NCBI RefSeq assembly: GCF_022834715.1
Contig: NZ_BQKC01000001.1
Coordinates: 532,501 to 596,500 of the forward strand
Length of the DNA stretch: 64,000 bases
Source: Granulimonas faecalis
GTDB lineage: Bacteria; Actinomycetota; Coriobacteriia; Coriobacteriales; Atopobiaceae
Direction of reading: 5' to 3'
The notes under the pieces were generated by a model. That model searched no databases. It worked only from the letters and a program-made list of their open reading frames with translations, and was not told the DNA's origin. Of the stretch, positions 1 through 10,167 are shown piece after piece; the stretch's first letter is position 1, and the number at the start of each line of letters is the position of its first letter. The position numbers and the translations under genes were made by a program.

Positions 1-600
1 TTCGTCCGCCAGTCCGGCGGCCGCGGCCAGTACGGCCATGCCATCATCGACATCGAGCCCACCGAGCCCGGCAGCGGCTACGAGTTCGTCAACGCCATCG
101 TCGGCGGCGTGGTGCCCAAGGAGTTCATCCCCTCCATCGACAAGGGCATCCAGGAGGCGCTGCAGTCCGGCGTCATCGCCGGCTACCCGGTCGTGGACGT
201 CAAGGTGACCCTCACCGACGGCTCCTACCACGAGGTCGACTCCTCCGAGGCCGCCTTCAAGATCGCCGGCTCCATGGCCATCAAGGACGCCCTCAAGAAG
301 TCCAACCCCGTCCTGCTCGAGCCCATCGAGGCCGTCGAGGTCGAGACTCCCGAGGAGTACATGGGCGACGTAATGGGCAACCTCTCCAGCCGTCGCGGCA
401 AGATCGAGGGCATGGAGGACCGCCGCAACACCAAGGTCATCAAGGCCAAGGTGCCCCTGGGCGAGATGTTCGGCTATGCCACCGACCTCCGCTCCCAGAC
501 CCAGGGCCGCGCGAGCTACACCATGCAGTTCGCCGAGTACGAGCCCGTCCCCAAGAACGTTGCCGACGAGATCGTCAGCAAGGCCGGCGGAAACGCCTAG
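1..600 (+). CDS. fusA: Elongation factor G, C-terminal part (5' end outside window)
   Basis: Frame 1 is open from the first base to TAG at 598-600, giving 199 residues of the C-terminal end of the translocation GTPase EF-G. The visible part covers domain IV and [14 protein letters not shown] opens domain IV, followed by the [15 protein letters not shown] stretch and a C-terminal ARASYTMQF-type end. The GTPase domain lies upstream of the window. The gene ends 48 bases before rpsJ with no terminator in between, so the two are probably cotranscribed. The usual tuf gene is not found between them. Identification is secure; the gene is partial only because the window starts inside it. Confidence 0.97.
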   Translation, partial: FVRQSGGRGQYGHAIIDIEPTEPGSGYEFVNAIVGGVVPKEFIPSIDKGIQEALQSGVIAGYPVVDVKVTLTDGSYHEVDSSEAAFKIAGSMAIKDALKKSNPVLLEPIEAVEVETPEEYMGDVMGNLSSRRGKIEGMEDRRNTKVIKAKVPLGEMFGYATDLRSQTQGRASYTMQFAEYEPVPKNVADEIVSKAGGNA

Positions 601-648
601 TCACCAAGCCCGCGAGCATTCCGCCCGCCCATCGATGGAGGTACCACG

Positions 649-963
649 TTGTCTAACCAGAAGATCAGGATCCGCCTCAAGGGCTTCGACCACGAGGTCG
701 TCGACCAGTCCTCCCGGCAGATCGTCGAGACCGCCCAGAAGACCGGCGCCCGCGTCTCCGGCCCGATCCCCCTGCCCACCGAGCGCAATCTCTACTGCGT
801 CATCCGCTCGCCGCACAAGGACAAGGACTCCCGCGAGCAGTTCGAGATGCGCACCCACAAGCGCCTCATCGACATCCTCGACCCCCCGAGCGAGACCGTC
901 GACTCGCTGATGCGCCTCGACCTTCCCGCGGGCGTGGAGATCGACATCAAGCTCGACGCCTAA
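649..963 (+). CDS. rpsJ: 30S ribosomal protein S10
   Basis: A 104-residue protein with the S10 signature ([18 protein letters not shown] at the N terminus, then [19 protein letters not shown]). S10 sits in the 30S head and also serves as NusE in antitermination. The start chosen is TTG at 649, preceded by the ribosome-binding site ATGGAGGT at 637-644; no ATG fits the family length. Unlike the standard S10 operon, the gene is followed directly by a strong terminator rather than by rplC. Confidence 0.97.
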   Translation: MSNQKIRIRLKGFDHEVVDQSSRQIVETAQKTGARVSGPIPLPTERNLYCVIRSPHKDKDSREQFEMRTHKRLIDILDPPSETVDSLMRLDLPAGVEIDIKLDA

Positions 964-979
964 GTCAAGGCAGTCGACA

Positions 980-1008
980 GGGGCCGGGCCGCAAGCCCGG
1001 CCCCTTTT
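980..1008 (+). terminator. Intrinsic terminator after rpsJ
   Basis: A 10-bp perfect GC stem (GGGGCCGGGC at 980-989, GCCCGGCCCC at 995-1004) with a 5-base loop is followed at once by TTTT. This is a textbook Rho-independent terminator placed between rpsJ and rplC, genes that are normally contiguous in one S10 operon. Confidence 0.85.
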
Positions 1009-1234
1009 CCTGGGCCCGCCATTCCCGTTTTGTTCTTCCTCTGGGGAGAATCTATGAAATGGGGAAGGCGGGCCCTATACTATTCAGGCTGCAATTTGGG
1101 GTGTTCTGTGCCGAGACTCATACCACGGGGTCGGGCGTATCCCAAAGAGCGGCGATCCGTAGGATGTGGTCCTCTGGGAACGGGGGCATGCGGTCCCCGT
1201 GCCGTCCCATGACCACCGAAGGTAAGGAACAGGA
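1009..1234 (+). promoter_or_regulatory. Leader and probable promoter region of rplC-rplD-rplW
   Basis: About 226 bases without a convincing gene lie between the rpsJ terminator and rplC. A TATACT hexamer at 1076-1081 could be a -10 box; no good -35 is seen. Downstream, around 1178-1198, CGGGG and CCCCG arms flank a GCATGC-containing loop and can form a hairpin shortly before the rplC ribosome-binding site. Since the preceding transcript appears to end at 1008, rplC needs its own promoter here, and the long leader would suit autogenous control by a ribosomal protein. That role is inferred. Confidence 0.45.
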
Positions 1235-1855
1235 ATGGTCAGCACGATTCTCGGCCGCAAGCTCGGGATGACGCAGGTCTGGGACGAGGAGGACAACGTC
1301 GTCCCCGTCACCGTCATCCAGGCCGGCCCCTGCGTCGTCTCGCAGGTCAAGTCCGAGGCCACCGACGGCTACGACGCCGTCCAGATCGGCTTCGGCGACA
1401 TCAAGGCCTCCCGCGTCAACAAGCCCATGAAGGGCCACTTCGCCAAGGCCGGCGTCGAGCCCATGCGCTATCTGCGCGAGGTCCGCGTAGACAACGCCGC
1501 CGACCACAAGGTGGGCGACGTCGTGAGCGTGGCGGACTTCGAGGGCGTCAAGAACGTGGACGTCACCGGTACCTCCAAGGGCAAGGGCTTCCAGGGCACC
1601 ATCAAGCGCTGGAACTTCGCCTGCGGCCCCATCACCCACGGCTCCCGCAACCAGCGCCGCCCGGGCTCCATCGGCCAGTGCGCCTACCCCGCCCGCGTGC
1701 GCAAGGGCCTGCACATGGCCGGCCACATGGGCCACGAGCGCGTCACCGTCAAGAACCTCAAGCTGGTGCGCATCGACCCCGAGCAGAACCTCATGCTCGT
1801 GAAGGGCGCCGTGCCCGGCCCCAAGAACGCCTTGGTCCAGATCCGCATGGCCTAA
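1235..1855 (+). CDS. rplC: 50S ribosomal protein L3
   Basis: 206 residues, the usual bacterial length. The N terminus VSTILGRKLGMTQVWDEE and the central GTSKGKGFQGTIKRWNF and THGSRNQRRPGSIG segments are L3 hallmarks; the last forms the loop reaching toward the peptidyl transferase centre. ATG at 1235 follows the ribosome-binding site AAGGAACAGG. It is the first gene after the internal terminator and long leader, so it probably opens a separate transcript with rplD and rplW. Confidence 0.97.
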   Translation: MVSTILGRKLGMTQVWDEEDNVVPVTVIQAGPCVVSQVKSEATDGYDAVQIGFGDIKASRVNKPMKGHFAKAGVEPMRYLREVRVDNAADHKVGDVVSVADFEGVKNVDVTGTSKGKGFQGTIKRWNFACGPITHGSRNQRRPGSIGQCAYPARVRKGLHMAGHMGHERVTVKNLKLVRIDPEQNLMLVKGAVPGPKNALVQIRMA

Positions 1856-1900
1856 GGGCCTTCGAACGTTCTCACCCTCAGGCTCACAAGGAGAATCCAG

Positions 1901-2530
1901 ATGTCCAACATCGAAGTCAAGAATGCGGAGGGCGCCTCGGTCAAGACCGTCGAGCTCGATTCCCGCGTGTTCGGCATCGAGCCGAACATCCCGGTGGTGC
2001 ACCACGTGGTGGTCAACTACCTGTCCTGCCTGCGTCAGGGCACCCATGACACCAAGGGCCGCTCCGAGGTCTCCGGCGGCGGCAAGAAGCCGTGGCGCCA
2101 GAAGGGCACCGGCCGTGCCCGTCAGGGCTCCATCCGCGCCACCCAGTGGGTCGGCGGCGGCGTGCCCTTCGGCCCCACCCCGCGCTCGCACTACAAGCGC
2201 ACCAACAAGAAGGAGATCAAGCTGGCCATGCGCTCTGTCCTCTCGGGCAAGCTGGCCGACGGCGAGCTCTTCCTCGTCGATTCCATCGACTTCGGCGATG
2301 AGCCCAAGACCAAGAAGGCCAAGGCCCTCCTCGAGTCCCTCGGCATCGCCGACAAGCGCGTGACCGTCGTGGTGGGCAACGACGACATCGTCGAGATGAT
2401 CTCGTTCCGCAACCTCCCCAACGTCCGCGTCCTGGGCGTCAACGAGGCCAACACCCACAACCTCATCGACAACGGCGCCCTCCTCATGACCGAGGCCGTC
2501 GCCAAGACCCTCGAGGAGGCTCTCGTCTAA
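1901..2530 (+). CDS. rplD: 50S ribosomal protein L4
   Basis: 209 residues. The KKPWRQKGTGRARQGSIR stretch is the conserved extended loop of L4 that lines the exit tunnel; RVTVVVGNDD and the C-terminal NVRVLGVNEANTHNL segments also match the family. ATG at 1901 follows AAGGAGAATCC. The stop codon TAA shares its last base with the ATG of rplW, so translation of the two is coupled. In some bacteria L4 represses its own operon; whether it does so here cannot be read from the sequence. Confidence 0.97.
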   Translation: MSNIEVKNAEGASVKTVELDSRVFGIEPNIPVVHHVVVNYLSCLRQGTHDTKGRSEVSGGGKKPWRQKGTGRARQGSIRATQWVGGGVPFGPTPRSHYKRTNKKEIKLAMRSVLSGKLADGELFLVDSIDFGDEPKTKKAKALLESLGIADKRVTVVVGNDDIVEMISFRNLPNVRVLGVNEANTHNLIDNGALLMTEAVAKTLEEALV

Positions 2531-2826
2531 TGAACTCCGTCTACAACGTCATCATCCGCCCCATCGTCTCGGAGCGCACCTTCGACCAGATGGGCGACAA
2601 CAAGTACACCTTCGAGGTGGCCGGTGACGCCGCCAAGCAGGAGATCGCCAGCGCCGTGGAGCAGATCTTCAACGTGAAGGTCGTCAAGGTCAACACCATG
2701 TGGGTCAAGCCCAAGAACAAGCGCGTGCGCTACGCCCAGGGCAAGACCCGCCGCTGGAAGAAGGCCATCGTCACCCTCGCCGAGGGCGACACCATCGAGA
2801 TCTTCGGCCAGCAGGTCGCAGAGTAG
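2530..2826 (+). CDS. rplW: 50S ribosomal protein L23
   Basis: 98 residues, matching bacterial L23: IIRPIVSERTF near the N terminus, YTFEVAGDAAKQEI, and VKVVKVNTMWVKPKNKR. L23 lies at the tunnel exit and is a docking site for trigger factor and SRP. The start ATG overlaps the rplD stop by one base, and no separate ribosome-binding site is needed. Confidence 0.97.
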   Translation: MNSVYNVIIRPIVSERTFDQMGDNKYTFEVAGDAAKQEIASAVEQIFNVKVVKVNTMWVKPKNKRVRYAQGKTRRWKKAIVTLAEGDTIEIFGQQVAE

Positions 2827-2839
2827 TCCTCTGATGAGG

Positions 2840-2863
2840 CCCGGGCCCCGTCGCGGGTCCGGG
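2840..2863 (+). other. RNA hairpin in the rplW-rplB gap
   Basis: CCCGGGCCC at 2840-2848 can pair with GGGTCCGGG at 2855-2863 (nine pairs, one G-U). No T-run follows, so it is not a classic terminator. It sits in an unusually long 153-base gap between two S10-operon genes and could be a processing or protein-binding site; function is unproven. Confidence 0.45.
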
Positions 2864-2979
2864 TCGGTGCCGCAATGGATACGCGCGGTACCGTGGTAAT
2901 CCGGCGTCGTCCCGGTCCCGGCGTCAAGCCGATCCCTGGCCGGGGCGGCCATCGGACATATTCGAAAGGGAACATCACC

Positions 2980-3813
<834 letters not shown>

Positions 3814-3843
3814 CGCAGTCGCGAGAAGCAGGAGCAATTACCT

Positions 3844-4101
3844 ATGAGCAGGAGTCTCAAGAAGGGCCCGTACGTGGAGACCCGCCTCCTCCAGCGCGTC
3901 GTCGCGCAGAACGAGGCCGGCACCAAGGAGGTCATCAAGACCTGGTCGCGTGCCTCCACCATCTTCCCCGACATGGTCGGCCACACCATCGCCGTCCACG
4001 ACGGCCGCAAGCACGTGCCCGTGTACATCACCGAGTCCATGGTGGGCCACAAGCTCGGCGAGTTTGCCCCCACCCGCACCTTCCGCGGACACAAGGCCTA
4101 A
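3844..4101 (+). CDS. rpsS: 30S ribosomal protein S19
   Basis: 85 residues with [18 protein letters not shown] at the N terminus and the [17 protein letters not shown]-terminal motif of S19, a 30S head protein that contacts S13. ATG at 3844 follows AGCAGGAGCAATTACCT. It lies 30 bases after rplB and 18 before rplV in the canonical order. Confidence 0.97.
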   Translation: MSRSLKKGPYVETRLLQRVVAQNEAGTKEVIKTWSRASTIFPDMVGHTIAVHDGRKHVPVYITESMVGHKLGEFAPTRTFRGHKA

Positions 4102-4119
4102 AAGAGGGGATAGACAAGC

Positions 4120-4485
4120 ATGGCAAAGAGCACCACTAATCCGTCGCACGTGTCCGCGACCGCGAAGTACGTGCGCGTCGCGCCGCGCAAGGCGCGCCTG
4201 GTCGTCGACCAGATCCGCAACAAGTCCGTCGAGCGCGCCATGGAGATCCTCCGCTTCTCCGAGCGTGCCGTGGCGGTCGACGTCGAGAAGGTCCTCCGCT
4301 CCGCGGTGGCCAACGCCTACCAGAACAAGGGCTTCCGTCCCGACGACCTCGTGATCGTCGAGACCTACGTCGACGAGGGCCCCACCCTGAAGCGCATCCG
4401 TCCCCGCGCCAAGGGCTCGGCCTCGCGCATCAACAAGCGCACCAGCCACATCACCGTCACCGTCGCTCCCCGAAAGGAGGCGTAA
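4120..4485 (+). CDS. rplV: 50S ribosomal protein L22
   Basis: 121 residues. [20 protein letters not shown], the [15 protein letters not shown] helix region and the [17 protein letters not shown] hairpin that reaches the exit tunnel are all visible. ATG at 4120 follows AGAGGGGATAG. The gap to rpsC is only 7 bases, with the rpsC ribosome-binding site (AAAGGAGG) lying inside the end of this gene. Confidence 0.97.
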   Translation: MAKSTTNPSHVSATAKYVRVAPRKARLVVDQIRNKSVERAMEILRFSERAVAVDVEKVLRSAVANAYQNKGFRPDDLVIVETYVDEGPTLKRIRPRAKGSASRINKRTSHITVTVAPRKEA

Positions 4486-4492
4486 CAGATCC

Positions 4493-5199
<707 letters not shown>

Positions 5200-5200
<1 letters not shown>

Positions 5201-5625
5201 TGCTGGCTCCCAAGCGTGTTCTCCACCGCAAGGTGCAGCGCGGTTCCATGAAGGGCAAGGCCAAGGGCGGCACCAAGCTCAACTTCGGCTCCTGGGGCAT
5301 CCGCGCCGAGGAGTGCCACTGGATCACCAACCGCCAGATCGAGGCCGCCCGTATCGCCATGACCCGCCAGATGAAGCGTGGCGGCAAGGTCTGGATCACC
5401 ATCTTCCCGGACAAGCCCATCACCAAGAAGCCCGCCGAGACCCGCATGGGTTCCGGTAAGGGCAACCCGGAGGAGTGGGTGGCCGTCGTCAAGCCCGGCC
5501 GCATCATGTTCGAGATCGACGGCGTGAGCGAAGAGGTTGCCAAGGAGGCCCTGCGTCTGGCGCAGCACAAGCTTCCCATCCGCACCAAGATCGTCTCCCG
5601 CGCCGACCAGGCCGAGGAGGATTAA
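5200..5625 (+). CDS. rplP: 50S ribosomal protein L16
   Basis: 141 residues. [18 protein letters not shown], then [20 protein letters not shown] and [18 protein letters not shown] identify L16, which helps position tRNA at the A site. ATG at 5200 overlaps the rpsC stop by one base; AGGAGGGG just upstream in rpsC serves as its ribosome-binding site. Confidence 0.97.
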
Positions 5626-5630
5626 CCAGT

Positions 5631-5840
5631 ATGAAGGCCAAAGAGATTCGCGAGCTCACCGACGAGCAGCTGTCCACCAAGCTCGAGGAGGCCAGGGCCG
5701 AGCTCTTCAACCTGCGCTTCCAGATGGCCACGAGCCAGCTCGACAACACCGCTCGGGTGACCACCGTCAAGCGTGACATCGCCCGAATCCAGACCGAGAT
5801 GCGCGCGCGCGAGATCGCGGCCGCCAAAGCCGCCAACTAG
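5631..5840 (+). CDS. rpmC: 50S ribosomal protein L29
   Basis: 69 residues. [20 protein letters not shown] followed by [18 protein letters not shown] is the two-helix L29 fold found at the tunnel exit near L23. ATG at 5631 was chosen over longer in-frame starts because it gives the exact family N terminus and follows the GAGGAGGATTAACC ribosome-binding site at the end of rplP. Confidence 0.96.
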   Translation: MKAKEIRELTDEQLSTKLEEARAELFNLRFQMATSQLDNTARVTTVKRDIARIQTEMRAREIAAAKAAN

Positions 5841-5859
5841 TCGCTAGGGGAGAAGAAAC

Positions 5860-6120
5860 ATGAGCGATTCCCGTAATTCGCGCAAGGTCCGCACCGGCGT
5901 CGTGTCGTCGATCTCCGGCGACAAGTCCATCACGGTGTCGATCACCGAGCGCAAGCCGCACCCCAAGTACGGCAAGATGATGAACGTCACCAAGAAGCTC
6001 CACGCCCACGACGAGAACAACGAGTGCGGCATCGGCGACACCGTGAGGGTCATGGAGACCCGCCCCCTGTCCAAGACCAAGCGCTGGCGTCTTGTGGAGA
6101 TCGTCGAGAAGGCCAAGTAG
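5860..6120 (+). CDS. rpsQ: 30S ribosomal protein S17
   Basis: 86 residues. [20 protein letters not shown] and [20 protein letters not shown] match S17, an early 16S rRNA binder; the [21 protein letters not shown]-terminal stretch is typical. ATG at 5860 follows GGGGAGAAGAAAC. Confidence 0.97.
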   Translation: MSDSRNSRKVRTGVVSSISGDKSITVSITERKPHPKYGKMMNVTKKLHAHDENNECGIGDTVRVMETRPLSKTKRWRLVEIVEKAK

Positions 6121-6201
6121 CCACCGCCATCAGAACCCCGGCACACGTGCGTCGCTCTCGTGGGCGCACCTCTGGAACCCGGCGGTACGGAGGATAGAAC
6201 T

Positions 6202-6570
6202 ATGATTCAAATGGAGACCGTGCTCAACGTCGCTGACAACAGCGGCGCGCGCAAGGTGAAGTGCATCAAGGTCCTGGGCGGCTCCAAGCGCCGTTACGCC
6301 GGCATCGCCGACGTCATCGTGTGCGCCGTCCAGGAGGCCACCCCCGGTGGCTCGGTGAAGAAGGGCGACGTCGTCCGTTGCGTCGTCGTGCGCACCGTCA
6401 AGGAGACCCGCCGCAAGGACGGCAGCTACATCCGCTTCGACCAGAACGCCTGCGTCCTGATCGACAAGGACGGCAATCCCGTCGGCACCCGTATCTTCGG
6501 GCCCGTCGCCCGCGAGCTGCGCGACCGCAAGTACATGAAGATCGTCTCGCTCGCACCCGAGACGCTGTAG
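6202..6570 (+). CDS. rplN: 50S ribosomal protein L14
   Basis: 122 residues, the exact family length: [20 protein letters not shown] at the N terminus and [20 protein letters not shown] near the end. ATG at 6202 was preferred to an in-frame upstream start at 6160, since it gives the standard N terminus and follows TACGGAGGATAG. An 81-base gap to rpsQ contains short complementary arms but no T-run. Confidence 0.97.
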   Translation: MIQMETVLNVADNSGARKVKCIKVLGGSKRRYAGIADVIVCAVQEATPGGSVKKGDVVRCVVVRTVKETRRKDGSYIRFDQNACVLIDKDGNPVGTRIFGPVARELRDRKYMKIVSLAPETL

Positions 6571-6584
6571 GAGGTCCAGACGAT

Positions 6585-6902
6585 ATGCCTAAGATGAACG
6601 TCAAGAAGGGCGACCTCGTCGAGGTCATCTCCGGCAAGGACAAGGGCGCCCGCGGCAAGGTGCTGCGCGCGCTGCCCTCCGAGGGCCGTGTGGTCGTCGA
6701 GGGCGTCGCCATGGTCAAGAAGGCCATGCGCCCGACCCAGGCCAACCCCCAGGGCGGCATCGTGAGCCAGGAGGCCCCCATCTACGTGTCCAACGTGATG
6801 CTGGTCTGCCCGAGCTGCGACAAGGCCACCCGTGTGGGCCACGACTGGAACGACGAGGGCAAGAAGGTCCGCGTCTGCAAGAAGTGCGGCGCCCAGTTCT
6901 AA
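6585..6902 (+). CDS. rplX: 50S ribosomal protein L24
   Basis: 105 residues. The KOW motif is seen as [20 protein letters not shown]; the C-terminal half carries two CxxC pairs ([11 protein letters not shown] and CKKCGAQF), the zinc-knuckle form of L24. ATG at 6585 follows TAGGAGGTCCAG. It is the last gene before a strong internal terminator, breaking the usual contiguity of L14-L24-L5. Confidence 0.97.
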   Translation: MPKMNVKKGDLVEVISGKDKGARGKVLRALPSEGRVVVEGVAMVKKAMRPTQANPQGGIVSQEAPIYVSNVMLVCPSCDKATRVGHDWNDEGKKVRVCKKCGAQF

Positions 6903-6926
6903 GGAACCCAGGCAACGCCTGACAGT

Positions 6927-6961
6927 GGGCCCCGGCGACACGTTCGCCGGGGCCCGTTTTT
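6927..6961 (+). terminator. Intrinsic terminator after rplX
   Basis: Perfect 12-bp arms GGGCCCCGGCGA (6927-6938) and TCGCCGGGGCCC (6944-6955) enclose a 5-base loop and are followed by GTTTTT. This strong Rho-independent terminator falls in the middle of the spc operon, between rplX and rplE. Confidence 0.88.
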
Positions 6962-7128
6962 GTCGGATTCATTGTGTGGCGGGCGCGATTCTCGCGTGCC
7001 TGCCATTGACTCTGTCCTATGATTCTGAATTGCACTGTGCCGGCCCCTGGCCAAAGACCATGACCAGGGGGCGCGAGGACCCCGGAGCCATAGGACAGCC
7101 CCGCGCTTAAAACCCCAGAAGGAGAACC
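6962..7128 (+). promoter_or_regulatory. Promoter/leader region of rplE and the rest of the spc operon
   Basis: The 167 bases after the rplX terminator are less GC-rich than their surroundings. TTGACT at 7006-7011 resembles a -35 box, and TATGAT (7018-7023) a -10 box, but they are too close to act as one promoter, so the exact start is unclear. A promoter is expected here because the upstream transcript appears to end. Confidence 0.4.
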
Positions 7129-7695
7129 ATGGCAGAAGAGAAGTACGTCCCCCGTCTCAAGACCAGGTACGAGGACGAGGTGCGCGCCAAGCTCATCGAG
7201 CAGTTCGGCTACACCAACCCCATGACCGTCCCGCAGATCGAGAAGATCGTCGTGAACATGGGCGTGGGCGAGGCCGCCACCGACGCCAAGGCCATCGACG
7301 CCGCCGTCGCCGACCTCCGCACCATCACGGGCCAGCAGCCCATGGTCACCCGAGCCCGCAAGTCCATCGCCACCTTCCACCTCCGTGCCGGCATGCCCAT
7401 CGGCGCCAAGGTGACCCTGCGCAAGGACCGCATGTGGGACTTCCTCGACCGCCTCATCGACATCGCCATCCCGCGCATTCGTGACTTCCGCGGCCTCCCC
7501 GTCAAGAGCTTCGACGGCCGCGGCAACTACTCCCTTGGCGTGACCGAGCAGACGATCTTCCCGGAGATCGACTTCGACAAGGTCGACCATACCCGCGGCA
7601 TGGACATCACCATCGTCACCACCGCCGCCACCGACGAGGAGGGCAAGGCCCTGCTCGAGGGCTTCAACTTCCCGTTCAAGAAGAACGGCAAGTAA
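7129..7695 (+). CDS. rplE: 50S ribosomal protein L5
   Basis: 188 residues. The N terminus [20 protein letters not shown], then [27 protein letters not shown] and [18 protein letters not shown] identify L5, which binds 5S rRNA with L18. ATG at 7129 follows AGAAGGAGAACC. It is the first gene after the internal terminator. Confidence 0.97.
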   Translation: MAEEKYVPRLKTRYEDEVRAKLIEQFGYTNPMTVPQIEKIVVNMGVGEAATDAKAIDAAVADLRTITGQQPMVTRARKSIATFHLRAGMPIGAKVTLRKDRMWDFLDRLIDIAIPRIRDFRGLPVKSFDGRGNYSLGVTEQTIFPEIDFDKVDHTRGMDITIVTTAATDEEGKALLEGFNFPFKKNGK

Positions 7696-7714
7696 ACCAG
7701 GTTTCCATGTGTCG

Positions 7715-7730
7715 CCCGGCAGCTGCCGGG
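7715..7730 (+). other. Palindromic hairpin between rplE and rpsN
   Basis: CCCGGCAGCTGCCGGG is a perfect 16-bp palindrome in the 57-base gap, a few bases before the rpsN ribosome-binding site. No T-run follows it. It may act as an RNA processing or control element; no function is shown. Confidence 0.4.
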
Positions 7731-7752
7731 ACGCATTGATGAAGGAGGATTT

Positions 7753-7938
7753 GTGGCTAAGACTTCGATGATCGTCAAGGCCCAGCGCACGCCGAAGTAC
7801 TCCACGCGCACGCAGCGCCGCTGCCAGCGGTGCGGCCGTCCGCACTCGGTGTACCGCAAGTTCGGCCTGTGCCGTGTCTGCCTGCGCGAGCTGGCAAACA
7901 AGGGCGATCTCCCCGGTGTCCGCAAGGCCAGCTGGTAA
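7753..7938 (+). CDS. rpsN: 30S ribosomal protein S14, zinc-binding (type Z)
   Basis: 61 residues with two CxxC pairs, CQRC at 24-27 and CRVC at 40-43, which form the zinc ribbon of the short S14 type; [19 protein letters not shown] and [15 protein letters not shown] are family signatures. The start is GTG at 7753 after GAAGGAGGATTT. Genomes with this form sometimes carry a second zinc-free S14 elsewhere for zinc shortage; none is in this window. Confidence 0.97.
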   Translation: MAKTSMIVKAQRTPKYSTRTQRRCQRCGRPHSVYRKFGLCRVCLRELANKGDLPGVRKASW

Positions 7939-7973
7939 GGCTGGGGGACCTCGGAGGAGGACCCGCGAGAAGG

Positions 7974-7996
7974 CGTCGGCGCCACGGGTGCCGACG
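7974..7996 (+). other. RNA hairpin between rpsN and rpsH
   Basis: CGTCGGC (7974-7980) can pair with GCCGACG (7990-7996) around a 9-base loop in the 100-base gap before rpsH. No T-run follows. Upstream of rpsH this position could be compared with the S8 autoregulatory site known in other bacteria, but no S8 rRNA-mimic was verified. Confidence 0.4.
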
Positions 7997-8038
7997 AACC
8001 GATCGTGGTGGTTTCATCCGTAACGAAGGAGAATCTGC

Positions 8039-8437
8039 ATGAACGTGAACGACCCCATCAGCGATATGCTCACGCGCATCCGCAACGCGAACACCGTCGG
8101 CAAGGCCGAGGTGGCCATGCCGTCCACAAAGGTGCTCGTCGAGATCGCCCGTGTGCTCCAGGAGGAGGGCTACGTCGAGGGCTACGTGGTGAACGACACC
8201 AAGCCCCAGAAGACCCTCGTCATCACCCTCAAGTACGGGCCCAAGCGCGCCCGCACCATCAAGGGCATCAAGCGCATCTCCAAGCCCGGTCTGCGCAAGT
8301 ACTCTTCCGCTGCCGACCTGCCCCGCGTGCTGGGCGGCCTCGGCACTGCCGTGATCTCCACCTCCCGTGGCATGATGTGCGACCGCGACGCCCGCAAGGC
8401 CGGCGTCGGCGGCGAGATCATCGCCTTCGTGTGGTAA
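8039..8437 (+). CDS. rpsH: 30S ribosomal protein S8
   Basis: 132 residues. NDPISDMLTRIRNANTVGKA, RISKPGLRKYSSAADLPRVL and the STSRGMMCDRDARKAGVGGE signature identify S8, a primary 16S rRNA binder. ATG at 8039 follows CGAAGGAGAATCTGC. Confidence 0.97.
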   Translation: MNVNDPISDMLTRIRNANTVGKAEVAMPSTKVLVEIARVLQEEGYVEGYVVNDTKPQKTLVITLKYGPKRARTIKGIKRISKPGLRKYSSAADLPRVLGGLGTAVISTSRGMMCDRDARKAGVGGEIIAFVW

Positions 8438-8462
8438 CCCGGCAGGACTGAAAGGAGATACC

Positions 8463-8999
8463 GTGTCCCGTATCGGCAAGATGCCTGTCCAGATTCCCGC
8501 CGGAGTCACCGTGGCAGTCGACAACAGCACCGTGATCGTCAAGGGCCCGAAGGGCGAGCTCACCCGCACCTTCTCGCCCCTGGTGTCCTTCAAGGTCGAG
8601 GGTGACGAGGTGCTCGTCGCCCCCGAGAACGAGACCCGCGAGGCCAACGCCCAGTGGGGTCTCTCCCGCACCCTCGTGCACAACATGGTCCTGGGCGTGT
8701 CCCAGGGCTTCGAGAAGCGCCTGCAGCTGGTCGGCGTCGGTTACCGCGCCGCCCTCAAGGGCCGCGACCTCGACCTCTCCCTTGGCTACTCCCACCCCGT
8801 CATCATGGCGGCCCCGGAGAACATCTCCTTCGAGGTCCCCGACAACACCCACATCGTGGTGAAGGGCATCTCCAAGGAGCAGGTCGGCCAGGTTGCCGCC
8901 GAGATCCGTGCCAAGCGTCCCCCCGAGCCCTACAAGGGCAAGGGCATCCGCTACGAGGACGAGCACGTGCGCCGCAAGCTCGGTAAGGCCGCCAAGTAG
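8463..8999 (+). CDS. rplF: 50S ribosomal protein L6
   Basis: 178 residues. SRIGKMPVQIPAGVTVAV at the N terminus and RPPEPYKGKGIRYEDEHVRR near the C terminus are L6 signatures. The start is GTG at 8463, preceded by GAAAGGAGATACC. L6 lies near the factor-binding site of the 50S subunit. Confidence 0.97.
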   Translation: MSRIGKMPVQIPAGVTVAVDNSTVIVKGPKGELTRTFSPLVSFKVEGDEVLVAPENETREANAQWGLSRTLVHNMVLGVSQGFEKRLQLVGVGYRAALKGRDLDLSLGYSHPVIMAAPENISFEVPDNTHIVVKGISKEQVGQVAAEIRAKRPPEPYKGKGIRYEDEHVRRKLGKAAK

Positions 9000-9021
9000 T
9001 GTCTGCGCCCGGTTTTCAAGT

Positions 9022-9043
9022 CCGCCACCCCGTCAGGTGGCGG
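9022..9043 (+). other. RNA hairpin between rplF and rplR
   Basis: CCGCCACC (9022-9029) and GGTGGCGG (9036-9043) form a perfect 8-bp stem with a 6-base loop in the 67-base gap. It lies just ahead of the rplR ribosome-binding site and lacks a T-run. Confidence 0.45.
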
Positions 9044-9066
9044 CGTGATAGAAGGAGACTGTTTCC

Positions 9067-9435
9067 ATGAACAAGCAGAAGGCGAAGAAGCTCGGGCTGA
9101 AGCGCCGCGAGCGTCGCGTCCGCAGCAAGATCACCGGAACCGCGGAGCGTCCGCGCCTCTCGGTGCACCGCACCAATGCCAACATCTACGCGCAGGTGAT
9201 CGACGACGTCGACGCCAAGACCATCTGCACCTGCTCCACCCTCGACCCCGAGTTCCGCGCCACCGGCAAGCTGGGCTCCAACAAGGAGGCCGCCGAGATC
9301 GTGGGCAAGCTCATCGGCGAGCGCGCGCTCGCCAAGGGCGTCACCACCGTCACGTTCGACCGTGGCGGCCGCATCTACCATGGCCGCGTCAAGGCCCTCG
9401 CCGATGGTGCCCGCGCTGCGGGCCTGAAGTTCTAG
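9067..9435 (+). CDS. rplR: 50S ribosomal protein L18
   Basis: 122 residues. [20 protein letters not shown] and [15 protein letters not shown], then the C-terminal [20 protein letters not shown], match L18, a 5S rRNA-binding protein. ATG at 9067 follows AGAAGGAGACTGTTTCC. Confidence 0.97.
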   Translation: MNKQKAKKLGLKRRERRVRSKITGTAERPRLSVHRTNANIYAQVIDDVDAKTICTCSTLDPEFRATGKLGSNKEAAEIVGKLIGERALAKGVTTVTFDRGGRIYHGRVKALADGARAAGLKF

Positions 9436-9447
9436 GAGGTATGACAG

Positions 9448-9969
9448 ATGGCTCGTAACCCGAAGCAGCGTGACGCCTCCGATCTCCAGGAGCGCGTCGT
9501 CTTCATCCACCGTGTGTCCAAGGTCGTCAAGGGCGGCCGCCGCTTCTCCCTCGTCGCCCTCGTGGCCGTGGGCGACGGCAAGGGCAACGTCGGCCTCGGC
9601 ATGGGCAAGTCCGCCGAGGTGCCCCTGGCCATCCAGAAGGCCGTCGACGACGCCAAGAAGAACATGTTCCACGTGCCCGTCACCGACGAGGGCTCCATCC
9701 CCCACAAGGTCATGGGCCACTTCGGTGCCGGCCGCGTGCTGATCCAGCCCGCCATCGAGGGTACCGGTGTCATCTCCGGTGGCTCCGTGCGCCCGCTGTT
9801 CGAGCTCGCCGGCATCAAGAACGTCATGTCGAAGTCGCTCGGCACCACCAACGCCATGAACGTCATCAAGGCGGCGGCCGACGGCCTCAAGCAGCTTGAG
9901 AGCCCCGAGCAGACCGCTGAGCGCCGCGGCATCACCGTGGCCCAGATGTTCGGCACGAAGGAGAACTAA
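9448..9969 (+). CDS. rpsE: 30S ribosomal protein S5
   Basis: 173 residues. LQERVVFIHRVSKVVKGGRR and the GDGKGNVGLGMGKSAEVPLA double-stranded-RNA-type motif identify S5, which helps set decoding accuracy. ATG at 9448 follows TAGGAGGTATGACAG directly at the end of rplR. Confidence 0.97.
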   Translation: MARNPKQRDASDLQERVVFIHRVSKVVKGGRRFSLVALVAVGDGKGNVGLGMGKSAEVPLAIQKAVDDAKKNMFHVPVTDEGSIPHKVMGHFGAGRVLIQPAIEGTGVISGGSVRPLFELAGIKNVMSKSLGTTNAMNVIKAAADGLKQLESPEQTAERRGITVAQMFGTKEN

Positions 9970-9971
9970 CG

Positions 9972-10157
9972 ATGGCCAACACCCTCAAGATCAAGCTCGT
10001 CAGGAGCGCGGTCACCCAGGTCAAGGGCGACCAGACGCGTACCGCCCGCGCCCTCGGCCTCCGTCGTATCGGCGACGTCGTCGAGCAGCCCGACAACCCC
10101 AGCATCAGGGGCATGGTCTTCAAGATCAAGCACCTGGTCGAAGTGGAAGAGAACTAG
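9972..10157 (+). CDS. rpmD: 50S ribosomal protein L30
   Basis: 61 residues, standard for bacterial L30: LKIKLVRSAVTQVKGDQTRT and LGLRRIGDVVEQPDNPSIRG. It starts two bases after the rpsE stop, so translation is probably coupled. The ribosome-binding site (AAGGAG) lies inside the rpsE end. Confidence 0.96.
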   Translation: MANTLKIKLVRSAVTQVKGDQTRTARALGLRRIGDVVEQPDNPSIRGMVFKIKHLVEVEEN

Positions 10158-10167
10158 GAGTACCCCC

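Noticed and set aside
2875-2979. N-terminal extension of L2
   Set aside because: Arg/Pro-rich, no L2 similarity; ATG at 2980 has the ribosome-binding site and the family start.
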